Source: UBA6115 sp050953005
GTDB taxonomy: Bacteria > Bacillota > Clostridia > Christensenellales > Aristaeellaceae
Assembly (NCBI GenBank): GCA_050953005.1
Contig: JBMNLV010000003.1
Location: 186,001-250,000 of the forward strand
Length of the DNA: 64,000 nucleotides
Direction of reading: 5' to 3'
The notes under the pieces: generated by a model
What the model was told of the DNA's origin: nothing
The model's database searches: none
The model's input: the letters and a program-made list of their open reading frames with translations, nothing else
Program-made: the position numbers and the translations under genes
Part shown: in pieces, positions 43,039-51,761 of the stretch
Layout: each line of letters starts with the position of its first letter
Position numbering within the stretch: the stretch's first letter is position 1

Positions 43039-43728
43039 TTAAAACTTCAGGGTGTTTAACCGGATGGAGGGACCCATGGTAGCGCTCAGGTAAAGTGAAC
43101 GCAGATAGACACCCTTGGCTGTGCTGGGCTTGGCTTTAACAACAGCATCCATCAGCACATTGAGGTTTTCAAGGAGCTGCTCATCGGTAAAGGAAACCTT
43201 GCCAATCGGGCAGTGCGCGATGGCGGTCTTGTCGATGCGATACTCAACCTTACCGCCCTTGATGTCAGCGATCGCCTTGGCCACGTCATTGGTGACCGTG
43301 CCGGACTTGGGGTTGGGCATCAGGCCCTTGGGGCCCAGGATGCGGCCGATTTTGCCGACAACGCCCATCATATCAGGAGTTGCGACGCAAACATCAAAAT
43401 CAAACCAGTTTTCAGTGCGGATCTTCTCAACCAGCTCGGCTTCGCCAACATGGTCGGCGCCGGCCTGGCGGGCTTCCTCTGCCTTTTCGCCTTTGGCAAA
43501 CACCAACACGCGTACCACGCGGCCGGTGCCATGGGGAAGCACCACCGCGCCGCGCACCTGCTGGTCCGCGTGGCGGGGATCTACGCCCAGACGAATGGAC
43601 AGCTCAACAGTCTCATCGAATTTCGCTTTGCCGGTCTGTTTGACAAGGCTGACGGCATCAGCCGGATCATACAGCTTGCTTTCATCAATGAGCTTTTTGG
43701 ACTCAAGATACTTCTTGCCGTGTTTCAT
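43039..43728 (-). CDS. rplA: 50S ribosomal protein L1
   Basis: A 229-residue L1 with KHGKKYLESKKLIDESKLYD, VELSIRLGVDPRHADQQVRG, the PKGLMPNPKSGTVTNDVAKA signature and C-terminal LRSLYLSATMGPSIRLN. It forms the L1 stalk. It is the last gene of the operon and is not followed by rplJ-rplL. Confidence 0.97.
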   Translation of the reverse strand: MKHGKKYLESKKLIDESKLYDPADAVSLVKQTGKAKFDETVELSIRLGVDPRHADQQVRGAVVLPHGTGRVVRVLVFAKGEKAEEARQAGADHVGEAELVEKIRTENWFDFDVCVATPDMMGVVGKIGRILGPKGLMPNPKSGTVTNDVAKAIADIKGGKVEYRIDKTAIAHCPIGKVSFTDEQLLENLNVLMDAVVKAKPSTAKGVYLRSLYLSATMGPSIRLNTLKF

Positions 43729-43781
43729 GTATTATTCCTCCCTGTGGTAATAGCGGCGCTTTGTCCTCCCACACGCTCCCT

Positions 43782-44207
43782 TTATTCCTCGACAGTCACG
43801 CCCATGCTGCGGGCAGTGCCTTTGACCATACTCATCGCCGCCTCAATGCTGCCGGCGTTCAAATCGACCATCTTGGTGGTCGCGATCTCACGAACCTGGT
43901 CCCTGGTAAGCTGTGCAACCTTGGTCTTGTTGGGTTTATCACTGCCGCTTTCGATATTGAGCGCCTTCTTGATCAACACAGGCACCGGCGGCGTCTTGGT
44001 GATAAAGGTAAAGGAGCGGTCCGAATAGACCGTGATGACAACGGGGATAATGTACCCCGCCTGCTTTGCGGTGCGCTCGTTAAACTCCTTGCAGAAACCG
44101 GGGATGTTCACGCCATGCTGACCAAGCGCCGGACCGATCGGGGGCGCGGGGGTCGCCTTGGCGGCGTTGACTTGCAGTTTGATAACTGCTGCGACTTTCT
44201 TTGCCAT
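43782..44207 (-). CDS. rplK: 50S ribosomal protein L11
   Basis: A 141-residue L11 with KLQVNAAKATPAPPIGPALG, QHGVNIPGFCKEFNERTA and the C-terminal rRNA-binding domain ending MVKGTARSMGVTVEE. Binds the GTPase-associated centre of 23S rRNA. Confidence 0.97.
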   Translation of the reverse strand: MAKKVAAVIKLQVNAAKATPAPPIGPALGQHGVNIPGFCKEFNERTAKQAGYIIPVVITVYSDRSFTFITKTPPVPVLIKKALNIESGSDKPNKTKVAQLTRDQVREIATTKMVDLNAGSIEAAMSMVKGTARSMGVTVEE

Positions 44208-44280
44208 GTTTGTGGCTCCTCCTCAATAATGTGGTTATGGCGGCGCTATGCGCCTCCCACTGGAAACATACGGTTTGGAC

Positions 44281-44832
44281 TCAGGTGACCTTCTCGGCCT
44301 GATCCAAGTCAATCTCCACTTGCATCTCGCGGCCCAGGAACATCTTGACCTTGACCTGAAGCTTGCCACGGGCTACGTCCACCGCCTCAACAGTTCCGGT
44401 AAAGTTCTCCAATGGGCCGGACAGGATGCGGATTTCCTCACCGACAACCAGCTTGGTGGCTTCCGCCTGGGGCTGGCTGTTCATCATGATGTCAAACTCA
44501 GCGTCTGTCAGCGGAACCGGTTTGCTCTCCGGACCTACAAAGCCCGTAACGCCCCGCGTGTTGCGAACGACATACCAGGACTCTGATGTGATGATCATCT
44601 TGACAAGCACATAGCCGGGAAAGGTTTTGTGCTGGGTAATGACGCGCTTGCCATTTTTTATCTCGGCAACTTCTTCAATAGGTACCTGGACCTCCTGGAT
44701 CAGGTGCTGCATACGGTTGTTTTCAGCGGCCTTTTCCAGGTTATCCTTGACCTTGTTTTCGTAGCCGGAATAGGTATGTACCACATACCAGGCAGCTTTC
44801 TTGCTGTTTTGGTTTAAATCCTGTTCTGACAT
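44281..44832 (-). CDS. nusG: Transcription termination/antitermination protein NusG
   Basis: About 183 residues: NGN domain (WYVVHTYSGYENKVKDNLEK, FPGYVLVKMI, RNTRGVTGFVG) and KOW domain (GEEIRILSGPLENFTGTVE). I chose ATG 44832, which has AGGTG upstream; the frame reaching 44856 enters the secE end region. Confidence 0.96.
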   Translation of the reverse strand: MSEQDLNQNSKKAAWYVVHTYSGYENKVKDNLEKAAENNRMQHLIQEVQVPIEEVAEIKNGKRVITQHKTFPGYVLVKMIITSESWYVVRNTRGVTGFVGPESKPVPLTDAEFDIMMNSQPQAEATKLVVGEEIRILSGPLENFTGTVEAVDVARGKLQVKVKMFLGREMQVEIDLDQAEKVT

Positions 44833-44843
44833 TGCTGCACCTA

Positions 44844-45122
44844 TCAGCCTGCCCACCCGGACAGCAGCTTGATAACCTCGGTGGAACCCATGTCAAGCAG
44901 ACCGATTACTACACCCATGAATACCATAAAGGCCAGCACAAGCAAGGTTGAGTTAATCAGGTTCTCACGGGTGGGCCATGTCACCTTGCGAAGCTCACGC
45001 CAGGTGTTCTTGAAGGGCTTAACGCTATTGGCAGGCAAATTCTTAAAAAAGTTAAGAATCTTGCCAATCACGCTGTTATTTTCCTTCTTGGCCGGAACAC
45101 GTTTGGACTTGCCTTCTGACAT
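44844..45122 (-). CDS. secE: Preprotein translocase subunit SecE
   Basis: A 92-residue single-span SecE: a basic N-terminus, the conserved amphipathic WRELRKVTWPTRENL and a C-terminal membrane helix (about 62-84). Located between rpmG and nusG as is standard. Confidence 0.95.
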   Translation of the reverse strand: MSEGKSKRVPAKKENNSVIGKILNFFKNLPANSVKPFKNTWRELRKVTWPTRENLINSTLLVLAFMVFMGVVIGLLDMGSTEVIKLLSGWAG

Positions 45123-45127
45123 CTTTC

Positions 45128-45292
45128 TTACCTCGTCTCACGATGAGCCGTATGCTTCTTGCAAAAGCGGCAATACTTGCTCAGCTCAATCCTCTCGGGG
45201 TTGTTTTTCTTGTTCTTGATGGTGTTGTAGTTGCGCTGCTTGCAATCAGTGCAAGCCAAAACGATGTTGGTGCGCGCTTCCTTCACTGCCAT
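45128..45292 (-). CDS. rpmG: 50S ribosomal protein L33
   Basis: A 54-residue L33 of the zinc-binding (C+) type: MAVKEARTNIVLACTDCKQR, then NYNTIKNKKNNPERIELSKY and CRFCKKHTAHRETR. Four Cys in CTDC and CRFC bind zinc. Start ATG 45292, 33 bases after tuf; stop TAA at 45130-45128, five bases before secE. Confidence 0.96.
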   Translation of the reverse strand: MAVKEARTNIVLACTDCKQRNYNTIKNKKNNPERIELSKYCRFCKKHTAHRETR

Positions 45293-45325
45293 GTTTTACA
45301 CCTCTTTCTGTCAGGACGCAGGGTA

Positions 45326-46543
45326 TCAATTTTCGATGACGCGGGCGACGGCGCCGGAGCCAACAGTGTGGCCACCCTCGCGGATGGCGAAACGCAGACC
45401 CTGCTCAATCGCGATGGGCGTGATCAGCGTGACTTCCATCTGCACGTTGTCACCGGGCATTACCATCTCAACGCCTTCAGGCATCTTGATGGAGCCGGTC
45501 ACGTCCGTGGTACGGAAGTAAAACTGCGGGCGGTAGCCGTTGAAGAAGGGGGTGTGGCGGCCGCCTTCCTCCTTGGTCAGTACGTACACTTCGCTGAAAA
45601 AGTGCGTATGCGGCTTGATCGAACCAGGCTTGGCCAGCACCTGGCCACGCTCGATTTCCGTACGCTGGACGCCGCGAAGCAGCGCGCCGATGTTGTCACC
45701 CGCCTGGCCCTTGTCAAGCATCTTGTGGAACATCTCAACTCCGGTCACTACGACAGAGCGCGGCTTCTCCATCAGGCCTACAATCTCCACAGTGTCGGAT
45801 ACCTTGACCTCGCCGCGCTCAACACGGCCGGTCGCTACAGTGCCGCGCCCGGTGATCGAGAAGACATCCTCTACCGGCATCAGGAAGGGGCGGTCCACAG
45901 CGCGGGCAGGCGTGGGAATATAGTTGTCCACTGTATCCATCAGTTCATAAATGCACTTGCACTCAGGCGCGTTTTGCGGATCAGAACCGTCCTTTTGCAT
46001 ATATTCCAGCGCCTTGAGCGCGCTGCCCTTGGTGATCGGAATCTCATCACCGGGAAAATCATAGCTGTTGAGAAGATCGCGAACTTCCATCTCTACCAGC
46101 TCAAGCAGCTCCTCGTCGTCCATCAGGTCGATCTTGTTCATGAAAACTACCATCGACGGCACGCCGACCTGGCGGGCCAGCAGGATGTGCTCTCGCGTCT
46201 GGGGCATCGGGCCGTCAGGCGCCGACACCAGGAGGATCGCTCCGTCCATTTGCGCCGCACCGGTGATCATGTTCTTGACATAGTCGGCATGGCCGGGGCA
46301 GTCCACGTGCGCGTAATGTCGATTTTCTGTCTCATACTCCACGTGTGAGGTATTGATCGTGATTCCGCGGGCCTTCTCTTCAGGAGCCTTGTCGATCTGA
46401 TCGTAGGCCATCGCCTGTGCATGCCCCGCCTTGGCAAGTACCATCGTAATTGCCGCGGTCAGCGTTGTCTTGCCGTGGTCAACATGGCCTATCGTGCCGA
46501 TGTTCACGTGCGGCTTGGTGCGCTCAAATTTCTGTTTTGCCAT
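45326..46543 (-). CDS. tuf: Elongation factor Tu
   Basis: A 405-residue EF-Tu with GTP-binding GHVDHGKTTLTAAIT, DCPGHADYVKNMI and NKIDLMDDEE, and domains II/III through GGRHTPFFNGYRPQFYFRT to the end ARVIEN. Delivers aminoacyl-tRNA to the ribosome. It follows fusA after a 38-base gap. Confidence 0.98.
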   Translation of the reverse strand: MAKQKFERTKPHVNIGTIGHVDHGKTTLTAAITMVLAKAGHAQAMAYDQIDKAPEEKARGITINTSHVEYETENRHYAHVDCPGHADYVKNMITGAAQMDGAILLVSAPDGPMPQTREHILLARQVGVPSMVVFMNKIDLMDDEELLELVEMEVRDLLNSYDFPGDEIPITKGSALKALEYMQKDGSDPQNAPECKCIYELMDTVDNYIPTPARAVDRPFLMPVEDVFSITGRGTVATGRVERGEVKVSDTVEIVGLMEKPRSVVVTGVEMFHKMLDKGQAGDNIGALLRGVQRTEIERGQVLAKPGSIKPHTHFFSEVYVLTKEEGGRHTPFFNGYRPQFYFRTTDVTGSIKMPEGVEMVMPGDNVQMEVTLITPIAIEQGLRFAIREGGHTVGSGAVARVIEN

Positions 46544-46581
46544 GGTTTCCTCCTTAAGGGTTTCTTCTTGTTTTCATTTTA

Positions 46582-48651
46582 TCAGTAGTGTCCCAGGATC
46601 TTCTCCGCAATGCTGTGCGGCACTTCCTCATAATGATCAAAGGACATCGTGAATATGCCGCGTCCCTGCGTCTTGCTGCGCAGATCAGTGGCGTATCCGA
46701 ACATCTCGCTGAGCGGTACAAAAGAATGAATGATCTCATCCCCCATACGCGCCTCGTAAGTCTCAATACGTCCGCGCCTGGCGCTTAAATCACCGATCAC
46801 GTCGCCCATGTACTGATCAGGCACGATGACCTCCACCTTCATAACGGGTTCCATCAGGCAGCTGTCAGCCATGCGCATGGCATTCTTAAAAGCCAGGGAG
46901 CCGGCGATTTTGAAAGCGATTTCCGAAGAGTCGACTTCATGATAGGAACCATCCAGCAAGGTGGCCTTGAAGTCCACAACCTCATAACCACCCAGGATAC
47001 CTGACATGGCTGCCTCGCGGATGCCTGCATCAATGGGCGCGATGAACTCGCGCGGGATGACACCGCCGACAATCTTGCTTTCAAAAGAGTAACCTTCGCC
47101 CGGCTGAGTGGGGCTAATCTCTATTACGCAATGACCGTATTGGCCGTGACCGCCGGACTGACGCACATGACGGCCCTCGCCGCGCGCTGTCTTTCGGATG
47201 GTCTCGCGGTAAGCAACCTGAGGCTTGCCGATATTGGCCTCCACCCGGAACTCCCGCATCATACGATCCACAATGATTTCCAGGTGTAATTCACCCATGC
47301 CGGCAATGATGGTCTGACCGGTTTCATGGTCGGTGTAGGTCTTGAAGGTGGGATCCTCCTCGGCGAGGCGCGTAAGCGCATAGCTCAGCTTTTCTTGCCC
47401 TGCTTTGGTCTTGGGCTCGATGGCCACACGGATCACCGGGTCAGGAAACTCGAGAGACTCAAGGATAATGGGCGCCTTGTCATCACACAGGGTATCGCCG
47501 GTGGTGGTCTCCTTGAGGCCAACTGCGGCGGCGATATCTCCTGCAAACACGCTTTCGATATCCTCGCGGTGATTGGAGTGCATGCGAAGGATGCGGCTGA
47601 AGCGCTCGCGCTTGCCCTTGGTTGAGTTGTAAATATAGGAATTGGCGGACACCTGCCCCGAGTAAACGCGAAAGAAAGCCAGCTTGCCCACAAAGGGATC
47701 CACAGCAATCTTAAACGCCAGGGCAGAGAAAGGCTCATCATCCCGGGGGTGGCGCTCCACCTGTTCGCCGTTCTTTGGGTTAATGCCCTGAATGGAAGGA
47801 ATATCCAACGGGGAGGGCATAAAGTTGCACACAGCATCCAGCAGGGGCTGGACGCCCTTGTTGCGATAAGACGTACCGCAAAGCACCGGAGTGATCTCGC
47901 AGGCGATGGTGGTCTTGCGGATGGCGGAAATCAAATCCTCACTGGTGATTTCCTCGCCGTTGAAGAATTTTTCCATCAACCTTTCATCGGTGCCAACAAC
48001 GGCATCAATCAGCTTCTCGCGGTATTCCTCAGCCTTGGGCAACAGATCATCGGGAATGTCCTCCTCACGGATATCCATGCCCTCATCATCGTAATAGACC
48101 TCGGCCTTCATACGGATAAGGTCGATGATACCGGTAAAAGTGTTTTCGCTGCCAATCGGCAACTGAACAGGAACGGCATTGGCGTTGAGACGCTCATTGA
48201 GCATGTCGACAACCCGGTAAAAATCCGCACCATTGATATCCATTTTGTTCACATAGGCAAGCCGGGGCACATTGTATTTGTTCGCCTGACGCCAAACAGT
48301 CTCGCTTTGCGGTTCCACGCCGCCCTTGGCACAAAACACTGCCACAGCGCCGTCCAGCACACGCAAAGAGCGTTCGACTTCTACAGTGAAGTCGACGTGG
48401 CCGGGCGTATCAATGATGTTGATACGGTAGCCTTTCCACACTGCTGTCGTCGCAGCAGAGGTAATGGTAATCCCGCGTTCTTTTTCCTGGTCCATCCAGT
48501 CCATGGTAGCACCGCCCTCATGGGTTTCTCCCATGCGGTGGACGCGGCCAGTATAAAACAGGATGCGTTCGGTCGTCGTCGTCTTGCCCGCGTCTATGTG
48601 GGCCATGATGCCGATATTCCGAACCAGGTCCAGGGGGTGGTCTCTTAGCAT
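46582..48651 (-). CDS. fusA: Elongation factor G
   Basis: A 689-residue EF-G: G1 AHIDAGKTTTTERILFYTG, GITITSAATT, DTPGHVDFTVEVERSLRVLD, NKMDI, then domains II-V with EVDSSEIAFKIAGSLAFKNA and the C-terminal MFGYATDLRSKTQGRG. Drives translocation. It is in the str operon position between rpsG and tuf. Confidence 0.98.
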   Translation of the reverse strand: MLRDHPLDLVRNIGIMAHIDAGKTTTTERILFYTGRVHRMGETHEGGATMDWMDQEKERGITITSAATTAVWKGYRINIIDTPGHVDFTVEVERSLRVLDGAVAVFCAKGGVEPQSETVWRQANKYNVPRLAYVNKMDINGADFYRVVDMLNERLNANAVPVQLPIGSENTFTGIIDLIRMKAEVYYDDEGMDIREEDIPDDLLPKAEEYREKLIDAVVGTDERLMEKFFNGEEITSEDLISAIRKTTIACEITPVLCGTSYRNKGVQPLLDAVCNFMPSPLDIPSIQGINPKNGEQVERHPRDDEPFSALAFKIAVDPFVGKLAFFRVYSGQVSANSYIYNSTKGKRERFSRILRMHSNHREDIESVFAGDIAAAVGLKETTTGDTLCDDKAPIILESLEFPDPVIRVAIEPKTKAGQEKLSYALTRLAEEDPTFKTYTDHETGQTIIAGMGELHLEIIVDRMMREFRVEANIGKPQVAYRETIRKTARGEGRHVRQSGGHGQYGHCVIEISPTQPGEGYSFESKIVGGVIPREFIAPIDAGIREAAMSGILGGYEVVDFKATLLDGSYHEVDSSEIAFKIAGSLAFKNAMRMADSCLMEPVMKVEVIVPDQYMGDVIGDLSARRGRIETYEARMGDEIIHSFVPLSEMFGYATDLRSKTQGRGIFTMSFDHYEEVPHSIAEKILGHY

Positions 48652-48690
48652 GTAAAACAGAACTCCTTCACTGCAGCAAAACCAGATTGC

Positions 48691-49161
48691 TTACCAGCGG
48701 TAATGGGCAAATGCCTTGTTGGCTTCGGCCATGCGGTGCATCTCTTCCTTGCGTTTGACCGCGTTGCCGGCATTGCCGGCAGCATCCATGATCTCGCCAG
48801 CCAGGCGTTCAGCCATGGTCTTCTCGCCGCGTTTCCGGCTGAAATCTACCAGCCAGCGCAACGCCAGGGTCTGGCGGCGCTCCGGCCGGATTTCCATGGG
48901 TACCTGATAGGTTGCGCCACCCACGCGGCGTGCCTTGACCTCAAGCTGGGGCAGAATGTTGTTCAGCGCATCCTGAAAAACATCGCCTGGCTCCCTACCG
49001 GTCTTCTCGCGGATCATGTTGAAAGCCGAATAGCACACATTCTGCGCAACACCACGCTTGCCATCCAGCATAATTTGGTTAATTAATTTGGTAACGGTAA
49101 CCGTCCCGTAGATGGGATCGGGCAGTACTTCTCGCTTGGGTATAAATCCACGACGGGGCAT
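48691..49161 (-). CDS. rpsG: 30S ribosomal protein S7
   Basis: A 156-residue S7: MPRRGFIPKREVLPDPIYG, LINQIMLDGKRGVAQ, VKARRVGGATYQVPMEIRPE and the end EANKAFAHYRW. ATG 49161 follows GGAGGAAT; the longer frame to 49287 is intergenic and not S7 sequence. Confidence 0.97.
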   Translation of the reverse strand: MPRRGFIPKREVLPDPIYGTVTVTKLINQIMLDGKRGVAQNVCYSAFNMIREKTGREPGDVFQDALNNILPQLEVKARRVGGATYQVPMEIRPERRQTLALRWLVDFSRKRGEKTMAERLAGEIMDAAGNAGNAVKRKEEMHRMAEANKAFAHYRW

Positions 49162-49325
49162 AGTATTCCTCCTCAAATTAAACAGTGGTGAGCCGGAGGC
49201 TGGCGGCATTTCAGCACAATGCCATCCATCGCAATCGGCCCTGCCGGTTTCCCTGAAAGCATGCCCCGCGGTTCCAAGACGGGACACGGTGAAGAAACCT
49301 CAGCGGCCTGACCGGCGTGGCTTAC

Positions 49326-49700
49326 CTATTTTTTGGGACGTTTGGCGCCATATAGTGAACGGCCTTGATTGCGCTTGGCAACTCCGGCTGTATCCAGCGC
49401 GCCGCGGACAATGTGGTACCGCACGCCAGGCAGATCGCGCACACGGCCCCCGCGGATCAGCACCACGCTGTGCTCCTGCAGGTTGTGGCCGATCCCGGGG
49501 ATGTAGCATGTGCCTTCAATCTGGTTGGTCAAACGGATTCTGGCAATTTTGCGCAGGGCTGAATTAGGTTTTTTGGGTGTGGTTGTCTTGACAGACAGGC
49601 ACACGCCGCGCTTTTGCGGACAACCCTGCAGGATGGGCGCATCAGATTTCTTGACAATCTTCTTGCGGCCTTTGCGGATCAATTGATTGATCGTGGGCAA
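49326..49700 (-). CDS. rpsL: 30S ribosomal protein S12
   Basis: A 124-residue S12 with PTINQLIRKGRKKIVKKS, TTPKKPNSALRKIARIRLTN, PGIGHNLQEHSVVLIRGGRV and RYHIVRGALDTAGVAKRNQG. The usual Lys of KKPNSALRK and of RVRDLPG-type loop region are unaltered, so no streptomycin-resistance substitution is visible there. The start is TTG 49700 with AGGAGGTG upstream. Confidence 0.97.
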   Translation of the reverse strand: MPTINQLIRKGRKKIVKKSDAPILQGCPQKRGVCLSVKTTTPKKPNSALRKIARIRLTNQIEGTCYIPGIGHNLQEHSVVLIRGGRVRDLPGVRYHIVRGALDTAGVAKRNQGRSLYGAKRPKK

Positions 49701-49756
49701 TTAGGGCACCTCCTGAATTTTGATCGGAGCCTGGACAACAGGTCTCCTCCTATAAC

Positions 49757-49777
49757 ATTCCCGCAACCCTTGGGAAT
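49757..49777 (-). promoter_or_regulatory. Hairpin in the L7Ae-rpsL spacer
   Basis: ATTCCC / GGGAAT inverted repeat with a 9-base loop, about 60 bases before rpsL. No U-run, so possibly a leader element or processing site. Confidence 0.3.
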
Positions 49778-49795
49778 ATATAGTCTGTAGTTTGC

Positions 49796-50056
49796 TCAGC
49801 CTTTGATAAGGGCGGCGGCAGCGGCTGGCACCTGGATACCGCACAATTTTCCCAGTTCCTTCATGGCAGGCACCCGGACAATCAGGATGCTGCGGTTTTC
49901 AGCCTCCTTTGCAATGTCCTCCACAAGCAGGGGATCGGCATCCAGGGCCAGATATACTTGAAGGGCCCTGCCCTGCGTAAGCGCCCGAAGCGTCTGCTTG
50001 ATGCCGACCGCTTTGCGTTCCCCGGAAGCCAGCAAATACGTCACCAAATCCTCCAT
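49796..50056 (-). CDS. L7Ae-like ribosomal / K-turn-binding protein
   Basis: About 86 residues of the L7Ae family (YbxF/L7Ae-B): MEDLVTYLLASGERKAVGIK, QTLRALTQGRALQVYLALDA, then a C-terminal KELGKLCGIQVPAAAAALI. It leads the str operon, the usual clostridial place after rpoC. I prefer the internal ATG 50056 over 50095 because the latter coincides with the predicted -10 region; neither has a clear Shine-Dalgarno. Confidence 0.85.
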   Translation of the reverse strand: MEDLVTYLLASGERKAVGIKQTLRALTQGRALQVYLALDADPLLVEDIAKEAENRSILIVRVPAMKELGKLCGIQVPAAAAALIKG

Positions 50057-50093
50057 CGACTGAGGTAATTGCCATATGACAGGCAACTCTATC

Positions 50094-50123
50094 ATATTAC
50101 TATCATTTTAACCGTTTTGTCAA
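50094..50123 (-). promoter_or_regulatory. Promoter of the ribosomal superoperon
   Basis: Minus-strand TTGACA (50123-50118), 18-base spacer, TAATAT (50099-50094). It would drive L7Ae-rpsL-rpsG-fusA-tuf and probably the genes after it. Confidence 0.6.
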
Positions 50124-50236
50124 TGATTCTGCCAGGAAAGTTTTCATAAGGTGGATACAGGGTGAAAGCTGCAACACAAGCACCTAACCGCGTCATCTTC
50201 CCAAGCTTCCTGAGGATAGCTTCATGTGTTTATGCC

Positions 50237-50266
50237 TTTGGATGAACGCCCAGCAAATGATATAGT
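50237..50266 (+). promoter_or_regulatory. Possible chorismate mutase promoter
   Basis: TTTGGA at 50237-50242, 18-base spacer, TATAGT at 50261-50266, 26 bases before the start codon. Confidence 0.4.
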
Positions 50267-50291
50267 ATAGAAAATCTTAAGGAGGGTCAAG

Positions 50292-50576
50292 ATGACACTG
50301 GAAGAAGCCAGACTGGCGCTGGACGGTATTGACGCGCAACTTTCTCGGTTGTTTGATCAGCGGATGCAGATCATTGACCAGATCGCAGCTATCAAGCAAG
50401 GCAGCGGCACGCCTGTACACAACCCCGAGCGCGAAAAAGCAGTGACCGGGCGGCTGCTTGAACTGACAGGCACTGTATATCGCGAGGAGCTGCTGTCCCT
50501 GTATGATGCGATTTTCGCTATCAGCCGCACCCGGCAGGAGCATTTGGCCGCACAGGCAAAAGAACAACAAAGCTGA
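50292..50576 (+). CDS. Chorismate mutase (AroQ type)
   Basis: A 94-residue all-helical chorismate mutase: EARLALDGIDAQLSRLFDQR, MQIIDQIAAIKQ with active-site Arg/Lys, HNPEREKAV and LYDAIFAISRTRQ. It makes prephenate for Phe/Tyr synthesis. It stands alone without prephenate dehydratase. RBS AAGGAGG precedes ATG 50292. Confidence 0.9.
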   Translation: MTLEEARLALDGIDAQLSRLFDQRMQIIDQIAAIKQGSGTPVHNPEREKAVTGRLLELTGTVYREELLSLYDAIFAISRTRQEHLAAQAKEQQS

Positions 50577-50637
50577 GCGTTTGACCAGGCAGGCCTGAGG
50601 GTTTATAATCCTCTCAGACTCTGGATCGGGAGGCGCA

Positions 50638-51744
50638 ATGGATCGCGAAGGCAACGGCATCAGCCGGTACCGTCTGGCCATCATCACCGCCGCGCTGGCG
50701 CTGTTGATCGTTTTGATTTTATTCATCATGGGCGTCTTTGGCGGCGGGGCCAGGCGCCTGTCGGTCACCAAGCTGCGCTGCATCGCTACCCAGCAGGTCA
50801 CGCCCTTTGGCGACAAGGTGCTTTATTATGACGGTACCACGCTGTTTTGTTTGAACGCCAACGGCACCGAGCAATGGAAGTATGCCCTGGGCCCGGGCGC
50901 CCGCTTTACGGCCAGCGAGGACATTGTAACCGCCTGGGTAGGCAGCCATCTGCATATCCTCAACCGTTCCGGTCGCGCCAGCTACAACGACAGGCTGCCC
51001 GATACCATCCAGTTTGCCAAGCCTGGCAGGCAGTATGTAGCTGCGGTCATCGGCGAGGGCTTCAGCCCCACGCTGCTGGTCAAGGATATCAATGGCCTGG
51101 CAGTGGATTCGGAATCCGTCGCCTATGCCGACAAAATGATCATGGATATGGATTTCTTTGAGAACGGCGACTACCTGTGGACCACCGCGCTGGATGTGTA
51201 CGGCGTGTCTCCGGTGACGATCATGAATATTTACCGGGTGGGCGCAATGAACACTGGAGAGGTGGATCTGGGCGAGGAAATAACATACAAGGTTTTATAT
51301 GCAGGCGACAAGCTGCATGCCATCAACACCAAGGAACTCAACCTGTATGATTACCGCGGGACGCTGGATCCCTTTTCAAAGCAGCTGGTCTATGGCTGGA
51401 AGCTGGTAGACGCCAATGTTTCCGGCAGCGGCGCCACCATGCTCTTCGCGCCGGAAATGCAAACTGCCAATGAGCAGATGATTACCGAGCTGCGCGTGTT
51501 GACAGGCAACAAGCAAGACAGGCGTTACACCCTGCCCAACAGTTGCGTGGGCGCGGGGCTCAAGGGCAGTACGATCTTTGCGATCTCAGCGGACACGCTC
51601 TATCAGGCCGAGTTCAACTCCCAGCGTTTCTCAGCTTTGAAGCTGCCGCTGAAATCCCCCATCACCGGCTACATTGGCAAGCTGTCAAACAACGCCAGCC
51701 TGGTCAGCAGCGGGCTGGACGTGTACCTGATTACCCTGCCCTGA
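50638..51744 (+). CDS. DUF5711 family membrane-anchored beta-propeller-like protein
   Basis: A 368-residue protein with a short cytosolic N-terminus, one membrane helix (about 13-33) and an extracellular part with repeated beta segments such as VLYYDGTTLFCLNANGTEQW and LHILNRSGRASY, suggesting a propeller. DUF5711 proteins are found in Clostridia and have no established function. It is followed after 17 bases by cvpA. Confidence 0.75.
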   Translation: MDREGNGISRYRLAIITAALALLIVLILFIMGVFGGGARRLSVTKLRCIATQQVTPFGDKVLYYDGTTLFCLNANGTEQWKYALGPGARFTASEDIVTAWVGSHLHILNRSGRASYNDRLPDTIQFAKPGRQYVAAVIGEGFSPTLLVKDINGLAVDSESVAYADKMIMDMDFFENGDYLWTTALDVYGVSPVTIMNIYRVGAMNTGEVDLGEEITYKVLYAGDKLHAINTKELNLYDYRGTLDPFSKQLVYGWKLVDANVSGSGATMLFAPEMQTANEQMITELRVLTGNKQDRRYTLPNSCVGAGLKGSTIFAISADTLYQAEFNSQRFSALKLPLKSPITGYIGKLSNNASLVSSGLDVYLITLP

Positions 51745-51761
51745 CAGAAGGGAGGACACTC

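Noticed and set aside
45143..46348. 401-codon plus-strand open frame
   Set aside because: Antisense to tuf and rpmG; a shadow of conserved codon use.
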